Shown here piece by piece: positions 45,745-55,162 of a stretch of 64,000 nucleotides of DNA. The position numbers and the translations under genes were made by a program. Origin of the DNA: an uncultured Ferrovum sp. (GTDB lineage: Bacteria > Pseudomonadota > Gammaproteobacteria > Burkholderiales > Ferrovaceae); assembly GCA_903909215.1 (NCBI GenBank), contig CAIVUX010000019.1, forward strand, positions 1 to 64,000. Reading direction: 5' to 3'. Each line of letters starts with the position of its first letter. Position 1 is the first letter of the stretch. The notes under the pieces were generated by a model. It was not told the origin of the DNA. It saw only the letters and a program-made list of their open reading frames with translations, and ran no database searches.

Positions 45745-47220
45745 ATGGAATGGGAAACCGTCATCGGACTTGAAACGCATACCCAGTTGCGCACCCTGTC
45801 TAAAATATTTTCCGGCGCCTCAACGGCCTTTGGTGCACAGCCCAATGCGCAGGCCAGCGCCGTGGATATTGCCTTACCCGGTGTACTGCCCGTCATGAAC
45901 CGCGCTGCCGTAGAACATGCCATTCGTTTTGGTTTGGCAGTGGGGGCCACCGTGGCAGCGCGCTCTATTTTTGCACGTAAAAATTATTTCTACCCCGACT
46001 TGCCCAAGGGTTACCAAATTAGTCAGTACGAAATTCCGGTGGTGTTGGGTGGCGCCGTGCGCGTTACTCTAGAGGGTGTTGAGCGCAGCATTCAACTTAC
46101 GCGCGCCCATTTGGAAGAAGACGCCGGCAAGTCATTGCATGAAGATTTTCATGGGTTATCGGGCATTGATTTAAACCGCGCCGGTACACCGCTTCTGGAA
46201 ATCGTAACCGAGCCTGATATGCGCAGCGCTGCTGAAGCAGTGGCCTATGCCCGTGCCCTGCATCGTTTGGTGATGTGGATTGGCATTTGCGATGGCAACA
46301 TGCAAGAAGGATCATTTCGCTGCGATGCCAATGTATCGGTGCGCCCACGCGGTCAAAAAGAATATGGCACCCGTTGCGAAATTAAAAATTTGAATTCTTT
46401 CCGATTCATGGAAAAAGCCATCGAGTTTGAAGTGCGTCGTCAGATTGCCCTGATTGAAGAGGGCGGTACAGTGGTGCAAGAAACGCGGCTTTATGATGCC
46501 GATCGCGATGAAACGCGACCCATGCGCTCTAAGGAAGACGCGCAGGATTACCGTTATTTCCCCGATCCTGATTTGCTGCCCTTGGTGATTGATGCGCAGT
46601 GGGTGGAACGGGTACGTGCCGCTTTGCCTGAATTGCCCGATGCTATGGCGCAACGTTTTCAATCTGTCTTAGGCTTGTCGGCGTATGACGCTGGTGTTAT
46701 TACCGCCAGCCGCCCCCTGGCGCAATATTTTGAGGCCTTGTTGCAAAATCCAAAATTGGGGTCAAGAGCTTCGGGGTCAGACCCCGAAGCGCTCTATCTT
46801 GATCCCAAACTCTGTGCCAACTGGCTGTGCGGTGAATTAAGCGCTGCCTTACATCGTGAAAATCTTGAAGTAGAGCACAGCCGTATTACTCCAGGCCAAC
46901 TGTCAGGCTTGCTGGTTCGCATTCAGGATGGCACCATCTCCGGTAAGACCGCCAAAGAGGTGTTTGAAGCGCTTTGGCAAGAGGGCGGAGAAGCCGATGC
47001 CATTATTGAAGCCAAAGGATTGCGGCAAATTTCTGATGACGGGGCCTTAGAAAAAATCGTGGATCAGTTGATTGCCGAAAATGCGGTGCAGGTAGCCGAA
47101 TACCGTTCGGGTAAAGACAAAGTGTTTGGCTTCTTTGTAGGCCGCGCCATGAAGGCCAGTGGCGGTCGCGCCAACCCCATTCAGCTTAATGACATCCTTA
47201 AAAAGAAATTGGCGCCCTGA
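45745..47220 (+). CDS. gatB: Asp/Glu-tRNA amidotransferase subunit B, with repeat-derived insert
   Basis: Kinase/amidotransferase subunit binding the mischarged tRNA (491 aa from ATG 45745, [17 protein letters not shown]). Conserved segments [27 protein letters not shown] and [19 protein letters not shown]. The C-terminal YqeY-like domain ends [11 protein letters not shown]. Between QYFEALL and [14 protein letters not shown] there are about 18 residues ([20 protein letters not shown] region, 333-352) partly encoded by repeat R8; this linker is short in typical GatB. The stop overlaps the metX start by one base. Confidence 0.96.
   Translation: MEWETVIGLETHTQLRTLSKIFSGASTAFGAQPNAQASAVDIALPGVLPVMNRAAVEHAIRFGLAVGATVAARSIFARKNYFYPDLPKGYQISQYEIPVVLGGAVRVTLEGVERSIQLTRAHLEEDAGKSLHEDFHGLSGIDLNRAGTPLLEIVTEPDMRSAAEAVAYARALHRLVMWIGICDGNMQEGSFRCDANVSVRPRGQKEYGTRCEIKNLNSFRFMEKAIEFEVRRQIALIEEGGTVVQETRLYDADRDETRPMRSKEDAQDYRYFPDPDLLPLVIDAQWVERVRAALPELPDAMAQRFQSVLGLSAYDAGVITASRPLAQYFEALLQNPKLGSRASGSDPEALYLDPKLCANWLCGELSAALHRENLEVEHSRITPGQLSGLLVRIQDGTISGKTAKEVFEALWQEGGEADAIIEAKGLRQISDDGALEKIVDQLIAENAVQVAEYRSGKDKVFGFFVGRAMKASGGRANPIQLNDILKKKLAP
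46768..46790. repeat. Palindromic repeat in frame in gatB (R8)
   Basis: Contains GGGGTCAGACCCC at 46773-46785, extended to 11-base perfect arms (46768-46778 and 46780-46790) around a single A. A further TTGGGGTCA half-core lies at 46756. Encodes ASGSDPEA without a stop or frameshift, between the catalytic and helical parts of GatB. Confidence 0.85.
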
Positions 47221-48362
47221 TGAATGCTAAGGCCCGCTCCGTGGGCGATGTAACCCCCCTCACTGCGCATTTTAATCAAGCGCTGGTCTTGTCATCAGGC
47301 GCTGAACTGCCCGAGTTTGATTTGGTATACGAAACCTACGGCACGCTCAACACCAATCGCTCTAACGCCATTCTGATTTGTCATGCACTCTCCGGCACGC
47401 ATCATGTGGCCGGCACATATGGCGGAGACGCGCGCACGGCGGGTTGGTGGAACAACATGGTGGGGCCGGGTAAGCCCGTGGATACCAATCGTTTTTTTGT
47501 GGTGGGGGTTAATAACTTAGGTGGGTGCAATGGCTCCACGGGCCCTGCCAGCATTAACGCGCGCACCGGCAAGCCCTATGGCGCCAGCTTCCCTTTTGTC
47601 ACCGTGGAGGATTGGGTGCATGCGCAAGCGCGCTTAGCCGATCATTTGAACATCGACTGTTTTGCAGCCGTTATGGGCGGCAGTCTGGGGGCCATGCAAG
47701 CCCTGCAATGGGCGCTCACGTATCCCGCACGCTTGCGTCATGCGGTGGTGATTGCCGCAGCGCCCAAACTGTCCGCACAAAATATTGGCTTTAATGAAGT
47801 GGCTCGCCAGGCTATTACCACTGATCCCGATTTTCATGGAGGGGATTATTACGCGCATGGCGTGATTCCTTTTCATGGACTGCGCTTGGCGCGCATGCTG
47901 GGGCACATTACGTATCTTAGTGACGACGCCATGATGGAAAAATTTGGCCGCGAGCTGTTGGCGGGCAAGCATAAATTTTCCCTGGAAGTGGAATTTGAAA
48001 TTGAATCGTATTTGCGTTATCAAGGGGATAAATTTACTGAACGCTTTGATGCCAACACTTACCTCATTATGACCAAGGCGTTGGATTACTTCGACCCTGC
48101 CGCCAGTAGCGCTGGAAATTTATCAGCGGCCATGGCCAAAACAAAAGCCGCTACGCTGGTGGTGTCTTTCACCACCGATTGGCGCTTTTCACCGGCACGT
48201 TCGAAAGAAATTGTTAAATCATTGCTCGACAACGCCTTGCCGGTGACTTACGCCGAAATTGAATCCACTCAGGGGCATGATGCGTTCTTAATGGAAAATG
48301 AGCATTATTTTTCTGTGGTCAGAACCTACCTTAACCGAGTGGCGCAAGAGGTAAACGCTTAA
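47220..48362 (+). CDS. metX: Homoserine O-acyltransferase MetX
   Basis: Alpha/beta-hydrolase-fold enzyme activating homoserine for methionine synthesis (380 aa). Nucleophile Ser155 in [27 protein letters not shown] near residue 99, and the catalytic His in [11 protein letters not shown]. The acyl donor (acetyl- versus succinyl-CoA) is known to vary among MetX proteins and is not settled here. One-base overlap with gatB upstream and with metW downstream. Confidence 0.95.
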   Translation: MNAKARSVGDVTPLTAHFNQALVLSSGAELPEFDLVYETYGTLNTNRSNAILICHALSGTHHVAGTYGGDARTAGWWNNMVGPGKPVDTNRFFVVGVNNLGGCNGSTGPASINARTGKPYGASFPFVTVEDWVHAQARLADHLNIDCFAAVMGGSLGAMQALQWALTYPARLRHAVVIAAAPKLSAQNIGFNEVARQAITTDPDFHGGDYYAHGVIPFHGLRLARMLGHITYLSDDAMMEKFGRELLAGKHKFSLEVEFEIESYLRYQGDKFTERFDANTYLIMTKALDYFDPAASSAGNLSAAMAKTKAATLVVSFTTDWRFSPARSKEIVKSLLDNALPVTYAEIESTQGHDAFLMENEHYFSVVRTYLNRVAQEVNA

Positions 48363-48937
48363 TGCGCGCCGACCTAAAAGCCATTTCAGAATTGGTGGCC
48401 CCGGGCACGCGTGTGTTGGATTTGGGTTGCGGTGATGGCGTGTTGCTGCGTCATTTGCAAGACAACTTGGGCGTGACGGGTTACGGCATTGAAATCGAAC
48501 CCGCCGGCGTGGTGGCCTCTATCGGTAATGGGATTAACGTGATTCAAATGAACTTAGAAGCGGGCCTTTCAGGTTTTGATGAACACTCATTCGATACCGT
48601 CATTTTGTCGCAAACGCTGCAAGCCATGAAACATACAGAGCCTCTGTTGCGCGATATGTTGCGCGTGGGGCGTGAATGTATCGTCACCTTCCCTAATTTT
48701 GGCTATTGGAAAAATCGTTTGCAGGTGCTGGCGGGGGTGATGCCCAAATCGTCAGATATGCCCTATGAGTGGTACAACACGCCCAACGTGCATCTGTGCA
48801 CCCTGCATGATTTTGAAGCGCTCTGCCAGCGTGTTGGCGCGCGCGTATTGCAACGAATCGTCATCAGCAATGGAAAACCCATTCATGCGCTGCCTAATTT
48901 ATTGGGCAGTTTGGCGGTCTATCGCGTTAGCGCTTAG
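48362..48937 (+). CDS. metW: Methionine biosynthesis protein MetW
   Basis: SAM-dependent methyltransferase-fold protein (191 aa) with VLDLGCGDGVLLRHL near residue 20 and the family segment EIEPAGVVASIGNGINVIQ. MetW is a partner of MetX required for its activity in several proteobacteria. Its start shares a base with the metX stop, consistent with equal expression. Confidence 0.95.
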   Translation: MRADLKAISELVAPGTRVLDLGCGDGVLLRHLQDNLGVTGYGIEIEPAGVVASIGNGINVIQMNLEAGLSGFDEHSFDTVILSQTLQAMKHTEPLLRDMLRVGRECIVTFPNFGYWKNRLQVLAGVMPKSSDMPYEWYNTPNVHLCTLHDFEALCQRVGARVLQRIVISNGKPIHALPNLLGSLAVYRVSA

Positions 48938-48952
48938 AGGAAAATGAAAATA

Positions 48953-48982
48953 GGGGTCTGACCCCTATAGGGGTCAGACCCC
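48953..48982. repeat. Inverted pair of 13-mer repeats (R9)
   Basis: GGGGTCTGACCCC at 48953 and GGGGTCAGACCCC at 48970 (17-base period, spacer TATA). Here the T-centred copy comes first, so the pair is reversed relative to most others. It lies between the convergent metW and ampG genes, where a hairpin could terminate both transcripts. Confidence 0.9.
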
Positions 48983-48994
48983 ACCCCCACCCCA

Positions 48995-50233
48995 TTAGAG
49001 CGCCAGCAGAAGCAACCGCAAGCGCCACACCAACCACACGCCGGGCAGTGAGGCGGCCACCGAAAACAAAAAGAATCCGCCCCAGCCCAACCCCGTTACC
49101 AATACCCCAGAGAGCGGACCCACATACACGCGCCCCACAGCCGAGAGCGCTGAAAGCAAGGCGAATTGCGTAGCCGTAAAGCGCGGGTTGCACAGCGCCA
49201 TGAGCAATGCGGTAAAGGCAGCCGTACCCATGCCCGAGGTAAAGTTTTCTAAAAACACACTCAGCACCATAAGGGATAGATTTTGTCCTTCTGTCGCCAG
49301 CAATGCGTAACCCAATGCAGCCAATCCTTGCAGCAGACCAAACCACAGCAATGCGTAATAAAGCCGCCAGCGCGTCATGACCAACCCCCCCACCAACGCG
49401 CCGCTTAAGGTGGCCAATAGCCCCACCCCTTTGTTTACTGTCCCCACTTCAACAATGCTAAACCCAACGCCTTTAATTAAAAAAGCAGTGGTCAGCGCTC
49501 CGGCAAAGGCGTCTCCCAATTTGTAGAGAACAATCAGGGCCAATAAGGGGCCAGCCTGGGAGCGCGATAGAAAATCCTTAAGGGGTAGCAACACCGCCTG
49601 CTTAAGCGTGGGGGGCGGTGCGCTGTGCACGGTGGGTTCGGGGCCCAATAAGGTGGCCATAAGCCCCACGCCCATGAAGGCCGCCATCACCATGTAGGTA
49701 GTGGACCAACCCCAAACAGAAGCCATCAATAGCGCCAACGCACCGGATACCAGCATGCCGATGCGATAGCCCAATACCGCCAACCCAGAGCCCAAACCGC
49801 GCTCATCAGCGAGCAGTAAGTCGGTGCGATAAGCGTCAATTACAATATCTTGCGAGGCGGATAAAAAAGCCACGCCAATGGCCATCCAGGCCAACCATCC
49901 CACAGACCCTGTGGCGGATAAGGACCCTAGTGCCGCTACGCTGCCCATAAGAGCCAATTGCGTAACCAGCATCCAACCCCGACGACGCCCCAGAAAGGGC
50001 ATTACAAAACGGTCCATGAAAGGAGACCATAAAAACTTCCAGGTATAGGGAATGCCGGCTAAGGTAAACAGGCCGATGGTGCGAATATCCACATTTTCTG
50101 TGGCCATCCAAGCTTGCAGCGTGCTGCCCGTGAGGGCCAGCGGTAAACCCGACGAGAAACCCAATAGCAAGACCACGCCCAAACGACGGGAGAAGAAGGG
50201 GGTTAAGATAAGGCGCAGGCGGTCCATGAGCAT
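48995..50233 (-). CDS. ampG: AmpG-family muropeptide MFS permease
   Basis: Inner-membrane major-facilitator protein (about 412 aa, 12 or more helices) predicted to import GlcNAc-anhydroMurNAc muropeptides for wall recycling. Family features: GFSSGLPLALTGSTLQAWMA near the N-terminus, SQDIVIDAYRTDLL, and ENFTSGMGTAAFTALLMALC in the second half. Start ATG 50233 or 50227; a longer in-frame start at 50266 would nearly meet pyrE. Fits the wall-synthesis genes just before it. Substrate is inferred from family. Confidence 0.88.
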   Translation of the reverse strand: MLMDRLRLILTPFFSRRLGVVLLLGFSSGLPLALTGSTLQAWMATENVDIRTIGLFTLAGIPYTWKFLWSPFMDRFVMPFLGRRRGWMLVTQLALMGSVAALGSLSATGSVGWLAWMAIGVAFLSASQDIVIDAYRTDLLLADERGLGSGLAVLGYRIGMLVSGALALLMASVWGWSTTYMVMAAFMGVGLMATLLGPEPTVHSAPPPTLKQAVLLPLKDFLSRSQAGPLLALIVLYKLGDAFAGALTTAFLIKGVGFSIVEVGTVNKGVGLLATLSGALVGGLVMTRWRLYYALLWFGLLQGLAALGYALLATEGQNLSLMVLSVFLENFTSGMGTAAFTALLMALCNPRFTATQFALLSALSAVGRVYVGPLSGVLVTGLGWGGFFLFSVAASLPGVWLVWRLRLLLLAL

Positions 50234-50276
50234 GCGATATGTTATCCTGATTCCGCACTGACTCACATCAGAGACT

Positions 50277-50927
50277 ATGGCCGACTTTCAAACGCGTTTT
50301 GTGGCATTCGCAGTTCAGCAACAGGTGATTCGCTTCGGTGAGTTTAAAACCAAGGCTGGAAGGCTGAGTCCTTATTTTTTTAACGCCGGGCTATTTAGCA
50401 CCGGTGCAGCCTTGCGTCAGCTCTCCAAGTTTTATGCCGATGCCATTGAGGCCACCGCGCCGTCCTTCGATTTTTTGTTTGGCCCAGCCTACAAGGGCAT
50501 CCCGTTGGTAGCTGGTATTGCCATGGCCATGGCAGAGCGCGGTCGCGACATTCCTTTTTGCTACAACCGCAAAGAAGCCAAAGATCATGGTGAAGGCGGT
50601 ATGTTGGTGGGCGCCCCCCCTTTGGGTCGTGCGCTGATTGTGGACGATGTTATTTCGGCAGGAACCTCCGTGCGCGAGTCGGTGGCCTTATTAACATCCG
50701 TAGGGGCACAGCCGGTGGCGGTGGTCACGGCCTTGGACCGGATGGAGCGCGGCAATGGCACGCTTTCTGCCACCCAAGAAGTGACAGCGCAATTCGGTAT
50801 TCCGGTATTGAGTATTGCCAGCCTGAATGACTTGATGCGTTTCTTGTCCGGGCATACTGAGTTGGCAGCGCATGCACAAGCGGTGGCGGCCTATCGAGAG
50901 CAGTATGGCGTGGATGCTATTGATTAA
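50277..50927 (+). CDS. pyrE: Orotate phosphoribosyltransferase
   Basis: Joins orotate and PRPP to OMP in pyrimidine synthesis (216 aa). Orotate-site segment GRLSPYFFNAGLF, FLFGPAYKGIPL, and PRPP loop LIVDDVISAGTSVRES. Divergent from ampG with a gap of about 43 bases that must hold both promoters. Convergent with ptsI, overlapping it by 11 bases. Confidence 0.97.
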   Translation: MADFQTRFVAFAVQQQVIRFGEFKTKAGRLSPYFFNAGLFSTGAALRQLSKFYADAIEATAPSFDFLFGPAYKGIPLVAGIAMAMAERGRDIPFCYNRKEAKDHGEGGMLVGAPPLGRALIVDDVISAGTSVRESVALLTSVGAQPVAVVTALDRMERGNGTLSATQEVTAQFGIPVLSIASLNDLMRFLSGHTELAAHAQAVAAYREQYGVDAID

Positions 50928-52644
50928 GGCGTTCAATTAACGCTGTTAGTTTTTCTGGATCGTATGTGTTTAATATTTTCTTAACCAGTGTTTGCAAATC
51001 CGGAATGCTGGTTTTTAAAATAACTTGTTTGATCGCGGGCAAGTGCGCCGGATGCATAGAAAACTCTCGCAAACCAAATCCCAGCAGCAAACGTGTAAAG
51101 GCCACATCCCCCGCCATTTCACCACACACCGCCACCGGTATACCGGCCTTTTGTGCCGTGCGGATGGTATGCGCTACCAAGTACAGCACCGCCGGATGAG
51201 CGGGGTTGTAGAGATGAGCCACCGCATCATCGGAGCGATCAATGGCCAGCGTGTACTGTATTAAGTCATTGGTCCCAATCGATAGAAAATCCAATTTACC
51301 AATAAATACCGGAAGGGCCAATGCGGAAGCCGGAATTTCAATCATGCCTCCCACCGGAATCGATTCGTTAAATGGAATACCTTCCGAGCGCAGTTCGGCT
51401 TTGGCCTGTTCAATAAGGGTTAGCACTTGATTGATTTCCGTGCCACTGCTCAGCATGGGAATGAGCAACTGCACATGACCAAAATGAGAGGCCCTCAGAA
51501 TGGCCCGCAGTTGTGTATTGAACAAACGCGGTTCAGTGAGGCAATAGCGAATAGCACGCAAGCCTAATGCGGGGTTGAGTGAATGCGCGGTGGGTGTTGA
51601 ATCCACGGGTTTATCCGCACCAATATCCAGCGTGCGAATGGTAATGGGCTGGCCGCGCAGTGCCGTAGCCACACGGCGGTAGGCGTTAAACTGCTCTTCC
51701 TCACCCGGTGTATCGCTGCGGTTCATGAAGAGAAATTCACTGCGGAACAAACCAATTCCTGTGGCACCGCTTTTTTTAACCGCTTCCACATCATCGGGCA
51801 ATTCAATATTGGCCCATAATTCGATGGGTGTACCATCCAAAGTATTGGCCGGTGTGGTGCGCAGACGCTTCAGTTTTTGCCGCTCAAGGTTCCATTGTTC
51901 TTGGCGCAGGCGATATTCAGAGAGTACCAATTTATCGGGATTAACGATAACAACGCCTGCCATGCCATCCACAATGATGGGTTCATCTTCGCGAATCATG
52001 GCCCAAGCGTGATGCAAAGCCACAACGGATGGAATGCCTAAGCTGCGCGCCAAAATGGCCGTATGGGAAGTAGCGCCACCCATGTCGGTAATGAAGGCGT
52101 GAAAAGATTGGTTCTTAAACACCATCATGTCGGCAGGGCTTAAGTCGTGCGCCACCAAGATGCTGTCTTCAGATGGTTTTAATGAAGAGGCCGATGCTAC
52201 CGGCTGACCCATCAGCGCTTTTAGTACGCGCTCTACCACTTGCATGACATCCTGTTTGCGTTCGCGTAGGTAGCTGTCTTCAATTTCCTCAAACTGCTCA
52301 ATAAGCAAGTCCATTTGCTGTTTAAGGGCCCATTCCGCATTGCACCCTTGTTGATGAATGAGCTGGGCGGGCACGGAGGCCAGAGTGACGTCGTTGAGAA
52401 TCATTAAGTGCAATTGTAAGAACGCAGCAAATTCAGGCGGTGAACCTGCGGGAATTTGGCCTTCTAGGTCTTGCAGCTCATTGCGCACCGTGGCGATGGC
52501 GGCATTGAAGCGCTCCACTTCTGCATCCAATTTGTTTTCGGCAACAGCATAGTGAGTCACGTCCAGTGAGGTCTGTGCAAACAGGTGTGCGCGACCAATG
52601 GCAATGCCACTGGCCACCGCAATACCATGAATAACAAAACTCAT
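50917..52644 (-). CDS. ptsI: Phosphoenolpyruvate-protein phosphotransferase (enzyme I)
   Basis: Takes phosphate from PEP and passes it to HPr (575 aa). Phosphohistidine His194 in MGGATSHTAILARSLGIPSV; PEP-binding barrel with LFRSEFLFMNR and GIGTNDLIQYTLAIDRSD. The N-terminal GAF domain of PtsP is absent, so this is an EI of the PtsI type. Starts 3 bases after ptsH. No sugar-specific EIIBC is present, so a regulatory PTS is likely. Confidence 0.95.
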   Translation of the reverse strand: MSFVIHGIAVASGIAIGRAHLFAQTSLDVTHYAVAENKLDAEVERFNAAIATVRNELQDLEGQIPAGSPPEFAAFLQLHLMILNDVTLASVPAQLIHQQGCNAEWALKQQMDLLIEQFEEIEDSYLRERKQDVMQVVERVLKALMGQPVASASSLKPSEDSILVAHDLSPADMMVFKNQSFHAFITDMGGATSHTAILARSLGIPSVVALHHAWAMIREDEPIIVDGMAGVVIVNPDKLVLSEYRLRQEQWNLERQKLKRLRTTPANTLDGTPIELWANIELPDDVEAVKKSGATGIGLFRSEFLFMNRSDTPGEEEQFNAYRRVATALRGQPITIRTLDIGADKPVDSTPTAHSLNPALGLRAIRYCLTEPRLFNTQLRAILRASHFGHVQLLIPMLSSGTEINQVLTLIEQAKAELRSEGIPFNESIPVGGMIEIPASALALPVFIGKLDFLSIGTNDLIQYTLAIDRSDDAVAHLYNPAHPAVLYLVAHTIRTAQKAGIPVAVCGEMAGDVAFTRLLLGFGLREFSMHPAHLPAIKQVILKTSIPDLQTLVKKILNTYDPEKLTALIERLNQ

Positions 52645-52647
52645 AGA

Positions 52648-52917
52648 CTATTCGGCCTCATCAAAACGATTGTTGATAAGTGCGACCATGGCAGCCATGG
52701 CTTTATCCGCTTCTGGTCCTGAGGTTTCTAAGGTAATGGTGCTGCCACGAGTAGCAGCCAGCATCATCACACCCATAATGCTTTTGGCATTCACTTTGCG
52801 CCCATTGCGGGCCACCGTCACGTCGCAGGGAAAGCTGGAAGCCACCTGAGTGAGTTTGGCGGAAGCGCGGGCATGAAGGCCTAGTTTATTGATGATTTCA
52901 ATTTCTTGAATGGGCAT
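52648..52917 (-). CDS. ptsH: HPr phosphocarrier protein
   Basis: Phosphocarrier between EI and EIIA (89 aa from ATG 52917, MPIQEIEIINKLGLHARAS). His15 is the phosphorylation site in GLHARAS, and Ser46 in NAKSIMGVMML is the position used by HPr kinase. In many betaproteobacteria an EIIA-Man gene precedes ptsH; here phoR does, 16 bases away, and no EIIA is in the window. Confidence 0.95.
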   Translation of the reverse strand: MPIQEIEIINKLGLHARASAKLTQVASSFPCDVTVARNGRKVNAKSIMGVMMLAATRGSTITLETSGPEADKAMAAMVALINNRFDEAE

Positions 52918-52933
52918 ATGTGGTCTTAAAAAG

Positions 52934-54259
52934 TTAAAGGTTAAGTGCTGATTGAGTGTGGGTTGCCGCAATGACGCGTGCCACAGGCATTCTTACCGAA
53001 AATATACTGCCCTGGCCGGGTTGGCTAGAAACTTCTAGCCTGGCATCGTGATGCAGTAGGACTTGTTTCACGATGGCCAACCCCAATCCGGTTCCTCCCG
53101 TCTCACGGGAGCGCGCAAGATCCACACGGTAAAAGCGCTCAGTTAAGCGTGGAATATGCTCGCTTGCAATGCCGATGCCTGTATCCTGAACAGAAAAAAC
53201 ACCTTCACCGCGCTCTAATTCCCACTGTAATGTAATTTTGCCACCTTCAGGCGTATAGCGCACGGCATTGGTCACCAAATTACCAAAAGCGCTCAGCAAT
53301 TCATTATCCGCACCCAGTATGATGTCCGGTGTTTTTAGAATGCCGCGCACTTCATGTCGGCCCTTGCTCAGTTGTTCAGCCATTTGCACCAGTTGGCGCA
53401 TCAGCAGATCTGCGGCAACGGGCGTTTCGGGTGCGGGGGTATGTTGCCCCTCCAAACGTGAGAGGGACAGCAATTCCTCCACCAAGTTTTGCATGCGCTG
53501 AGTTTGCGATTGCATGGTACCCAGCACCCGACGCAACAGGGCAGGCTCGAGGGTTTCGCCTTCCAATAAGGTTTCGATGAACCCGCCCACTACGGTAATG
53601 GGCGTGCGCAGTTCGTGGGATACATTGGCCACAAAGTCCTGACGTACACGTTCGTCTTTTTCTACTTGGGTAATATCGTAGCTTACCAACAGCCGTTGAT
53701 TGTTGCTGTAGGGCACCATTTGAATGGACAAAGACAAAGACGTACCCTGCATGCGCCGCAAAATGAGCGGGTCGTCATGCTGTGTTTGTGCCAAATACTC
53801 AACAAACTCTGGGCGACGAACAAGGTACGTCAAGCTCTGTTCGCGGTCTTGTTTAAGGTCAATGCCGAAATGAGTTTCGGCGCTGGGGTTGCACCATTGA
53901 ATGCGGTCGGACGCATCGATCACCACCACCCCATTGGGCAAGACGATTCCCGCCTGCTGAAAGCGTTCTAGGGCCTCTCTTAACTTGTTCTGCGTTTGTG
54001 CCGTATGTTTTTCTAAGCGAAACAGCTGGCTAAAGACCAGCCCCCAGGCACCGGTGGGGTGGGGCATGCTGCCCAATTCGTGGCGACGCAGCCAGCGGTT
54101 CAGTTCTTGTAATTGCCAGGCATCACGTGCAGCCACTGCTGCAAAGAAGGCGCAGAGTGTGACCAGCCCCCATAGAGGGCCTAAGATGGCCCACATCAAG
54201 AAGCTGACCGTCAATGCGCTGAGCAAGCCGCCCAAGACGTATCTTAAGAAATTCTTCAT
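52934..54259 (-). CDS. phoR: Phosphate regulon sensor histidine kinase PhoR
   Basis: Membrane sensor kinase (441 aa). Two N-terminal hydrophobic segments (about residues 5-45), a PAS domain (about 95-190, with LPNGVVVIDASDRIQWCNPS), HisKA with FVANVSHELRTPITVV, and HATPase boxes NLVTNAVRYTPEGG, DTGIGIASEHIPRLTERFYR and GGTGLGLAIVKQ. As in E. coli PhoR there is no large periplasmic domain; sensing goes through the Pst system. Separated from phoB by repeat R10. Confidence 0.94.
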   Translation of the reverse strand: MKNFLRYVLGGLLSALTVSFLMWAILGPLWGLVTLCAFFAAVAARDAWQLQELNRWLRRHELGSMPHPTGAWGLVFSQLFRLEKHTAQTQNKLREALERFQQAGIVLPNGVVVIDASDRIQWCNPSAETHFGIDLKQDREQSLTYLVRRPEFVEYLAQTQHDDPLILRRMQGTSLSLSIQMVPYSNNQRLLVSYDITQVEKDERVRQDFVANVSHELRTPITVVGGFIETLLEGETLEPALLRRVLGTMQSQTQRMQNLVEELLSLSRLEGQHTPAPETPVAADLLMRQLVQMAEQLSKGRHEVRGILKTPDIILGADNELLSAFGNLVTNAVRYTPEGGKITLQWELERGEGVFSVQDTGIGIASEHIPRLTERFYRVDLARSRETGGTGLGLAIVKQVLLHHDARLEVSSQPGQGSIFSVRMPVARVIAATHTQSALNL

Positions 54260-54294
54260 ATATGTAAAACCTGGTTAGCAGGTTAGGCAGGTTA

Positions 54295-54341
54295 GGGGTC
54301 AGACCCCGTAGGGGGTCTGACCCCCTACGGGGTCTGACCCC
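54295..54341. repeat. Triple palindromic 13-mer repeat (R10)
   Basis: Copies of GGGGTC(A/T)GACCCC at 54295 (A), 54312 (T) and 54329 (T): exact 17-base period, spacers GTAG and CTAC, which are reverse complements of each other. Sits in the 109-base gap between phoB and phoR, where alternative hairpins could affect how much phoR is made relative to phoB. Confidence 0.9.
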
Positions 54342-54368
54342 AAAATAGAGTACCAGAGTCGAAGGGGG

Positions 54369-55106
54369 TCAGGCGATTGCAGTGAGACGATACCCAGAGC
54401 CGCGTACGGTTTGCAGCAGATGGTCGGTATTGCTGGGCTCTAGGGCTGAGCGCAGGCGACGAATGTGCACGTCTACCGTCCGCTCTTCAATGAAGACATG
54501 GTCTCCCCACACCTGATCCAAAATCTGGGTGCGAGAATACACCCGCTCGGGGTGGGTCATAAAGAAATGCAGCAACTTGAATTCTGTGGGCCCCAGATCG
54601 ATCTCCTGGCCGTTGGCACTGGCCCGATGGGTGCCGGGGTCTAGGGAAAGGGCTTTAAAGACCACGCGATCTTCCGTCATTTGGGGTGCGCGCCGGCGCA
54701 GCACAGCCTTGATGCGGGCATTTAATTCTTTAATGGAAAAAGGTTTGGTGATGTAGTCGTCGGCGCCGGACTCTAGCCCCAAAAGCTTATCTGATTCATC
54801 CGCGCGAGCCGTGAGCATGATGATGGGCACGGTGCGGGTGCGCTCATTGGCGCGCAAGCGCTTCACCAGATCAATGCCGCTCATGGTGGGCAACATCCAA
54901 TCCACCAATACCAGGTCGGGCAAGGATTCGCGTACGGATTCCAAGGCCTCGGCGCCATCTGAGGCCAACTTCGGTTCATGCCCGGCTTGCTGAAGATTGA
55001 GGGCGATAAGTTCTTGAATCGCGCTCTCGTCCTCAACCACCAAAATGTTGGCTCCCAAATAAGCCTCCGTGGGTGGGGTGGGGGGTGAAGTATATGACGG
55101 TTCCAT
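54369..55106 (-). CDS. phoB: Phosphate regulon response regulator PhoB
   Basis: OmpR-class transcription factor (245 aa) for phosphate-starvation genes. Receiver domain begins at about residue 20 (ILVVEDE) with phosphoacceptor Asp69 (LVDWMLP) and Lys in TKPFS; winged-helix domain with SRTQILDQVWGDHVFIEERTV and TVRGSGYRL. The first 18 residues (Pro/Thr-rich) are extra relative to E. coli PhoB, so translation might begin further in, although no ATG occurs there. No clear Pho box seen in the 56 bases upstream. Confidence 0.93.
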   Translation of the reverse strand: MEPSYTSPPTPPTEAYLGANILVVEDESAIQELIALNLQQAGHEPKLASDGAEALESVRESLPDLVLVDWMLPTMSGIDLVKRLRANERTRTVPIIMLTARADESDKLLGLESGADDYITKPFSIKELNARIKAVLRRRAPQMTEDRVVFKALSLDPGTHRASANGQEIDLGPTEFKLLHFFMTHPERVYSRTQILDQVWGDHVFIEERTVDVHIRRLRSALEPSNTDHLLQTVRGSGYRLTAIA

Positions 55107-55162
55107 GACGAAACCTTATACTCGTTTGATGTGACGCCTATGTTACAGCACCTTTTCAAAGA

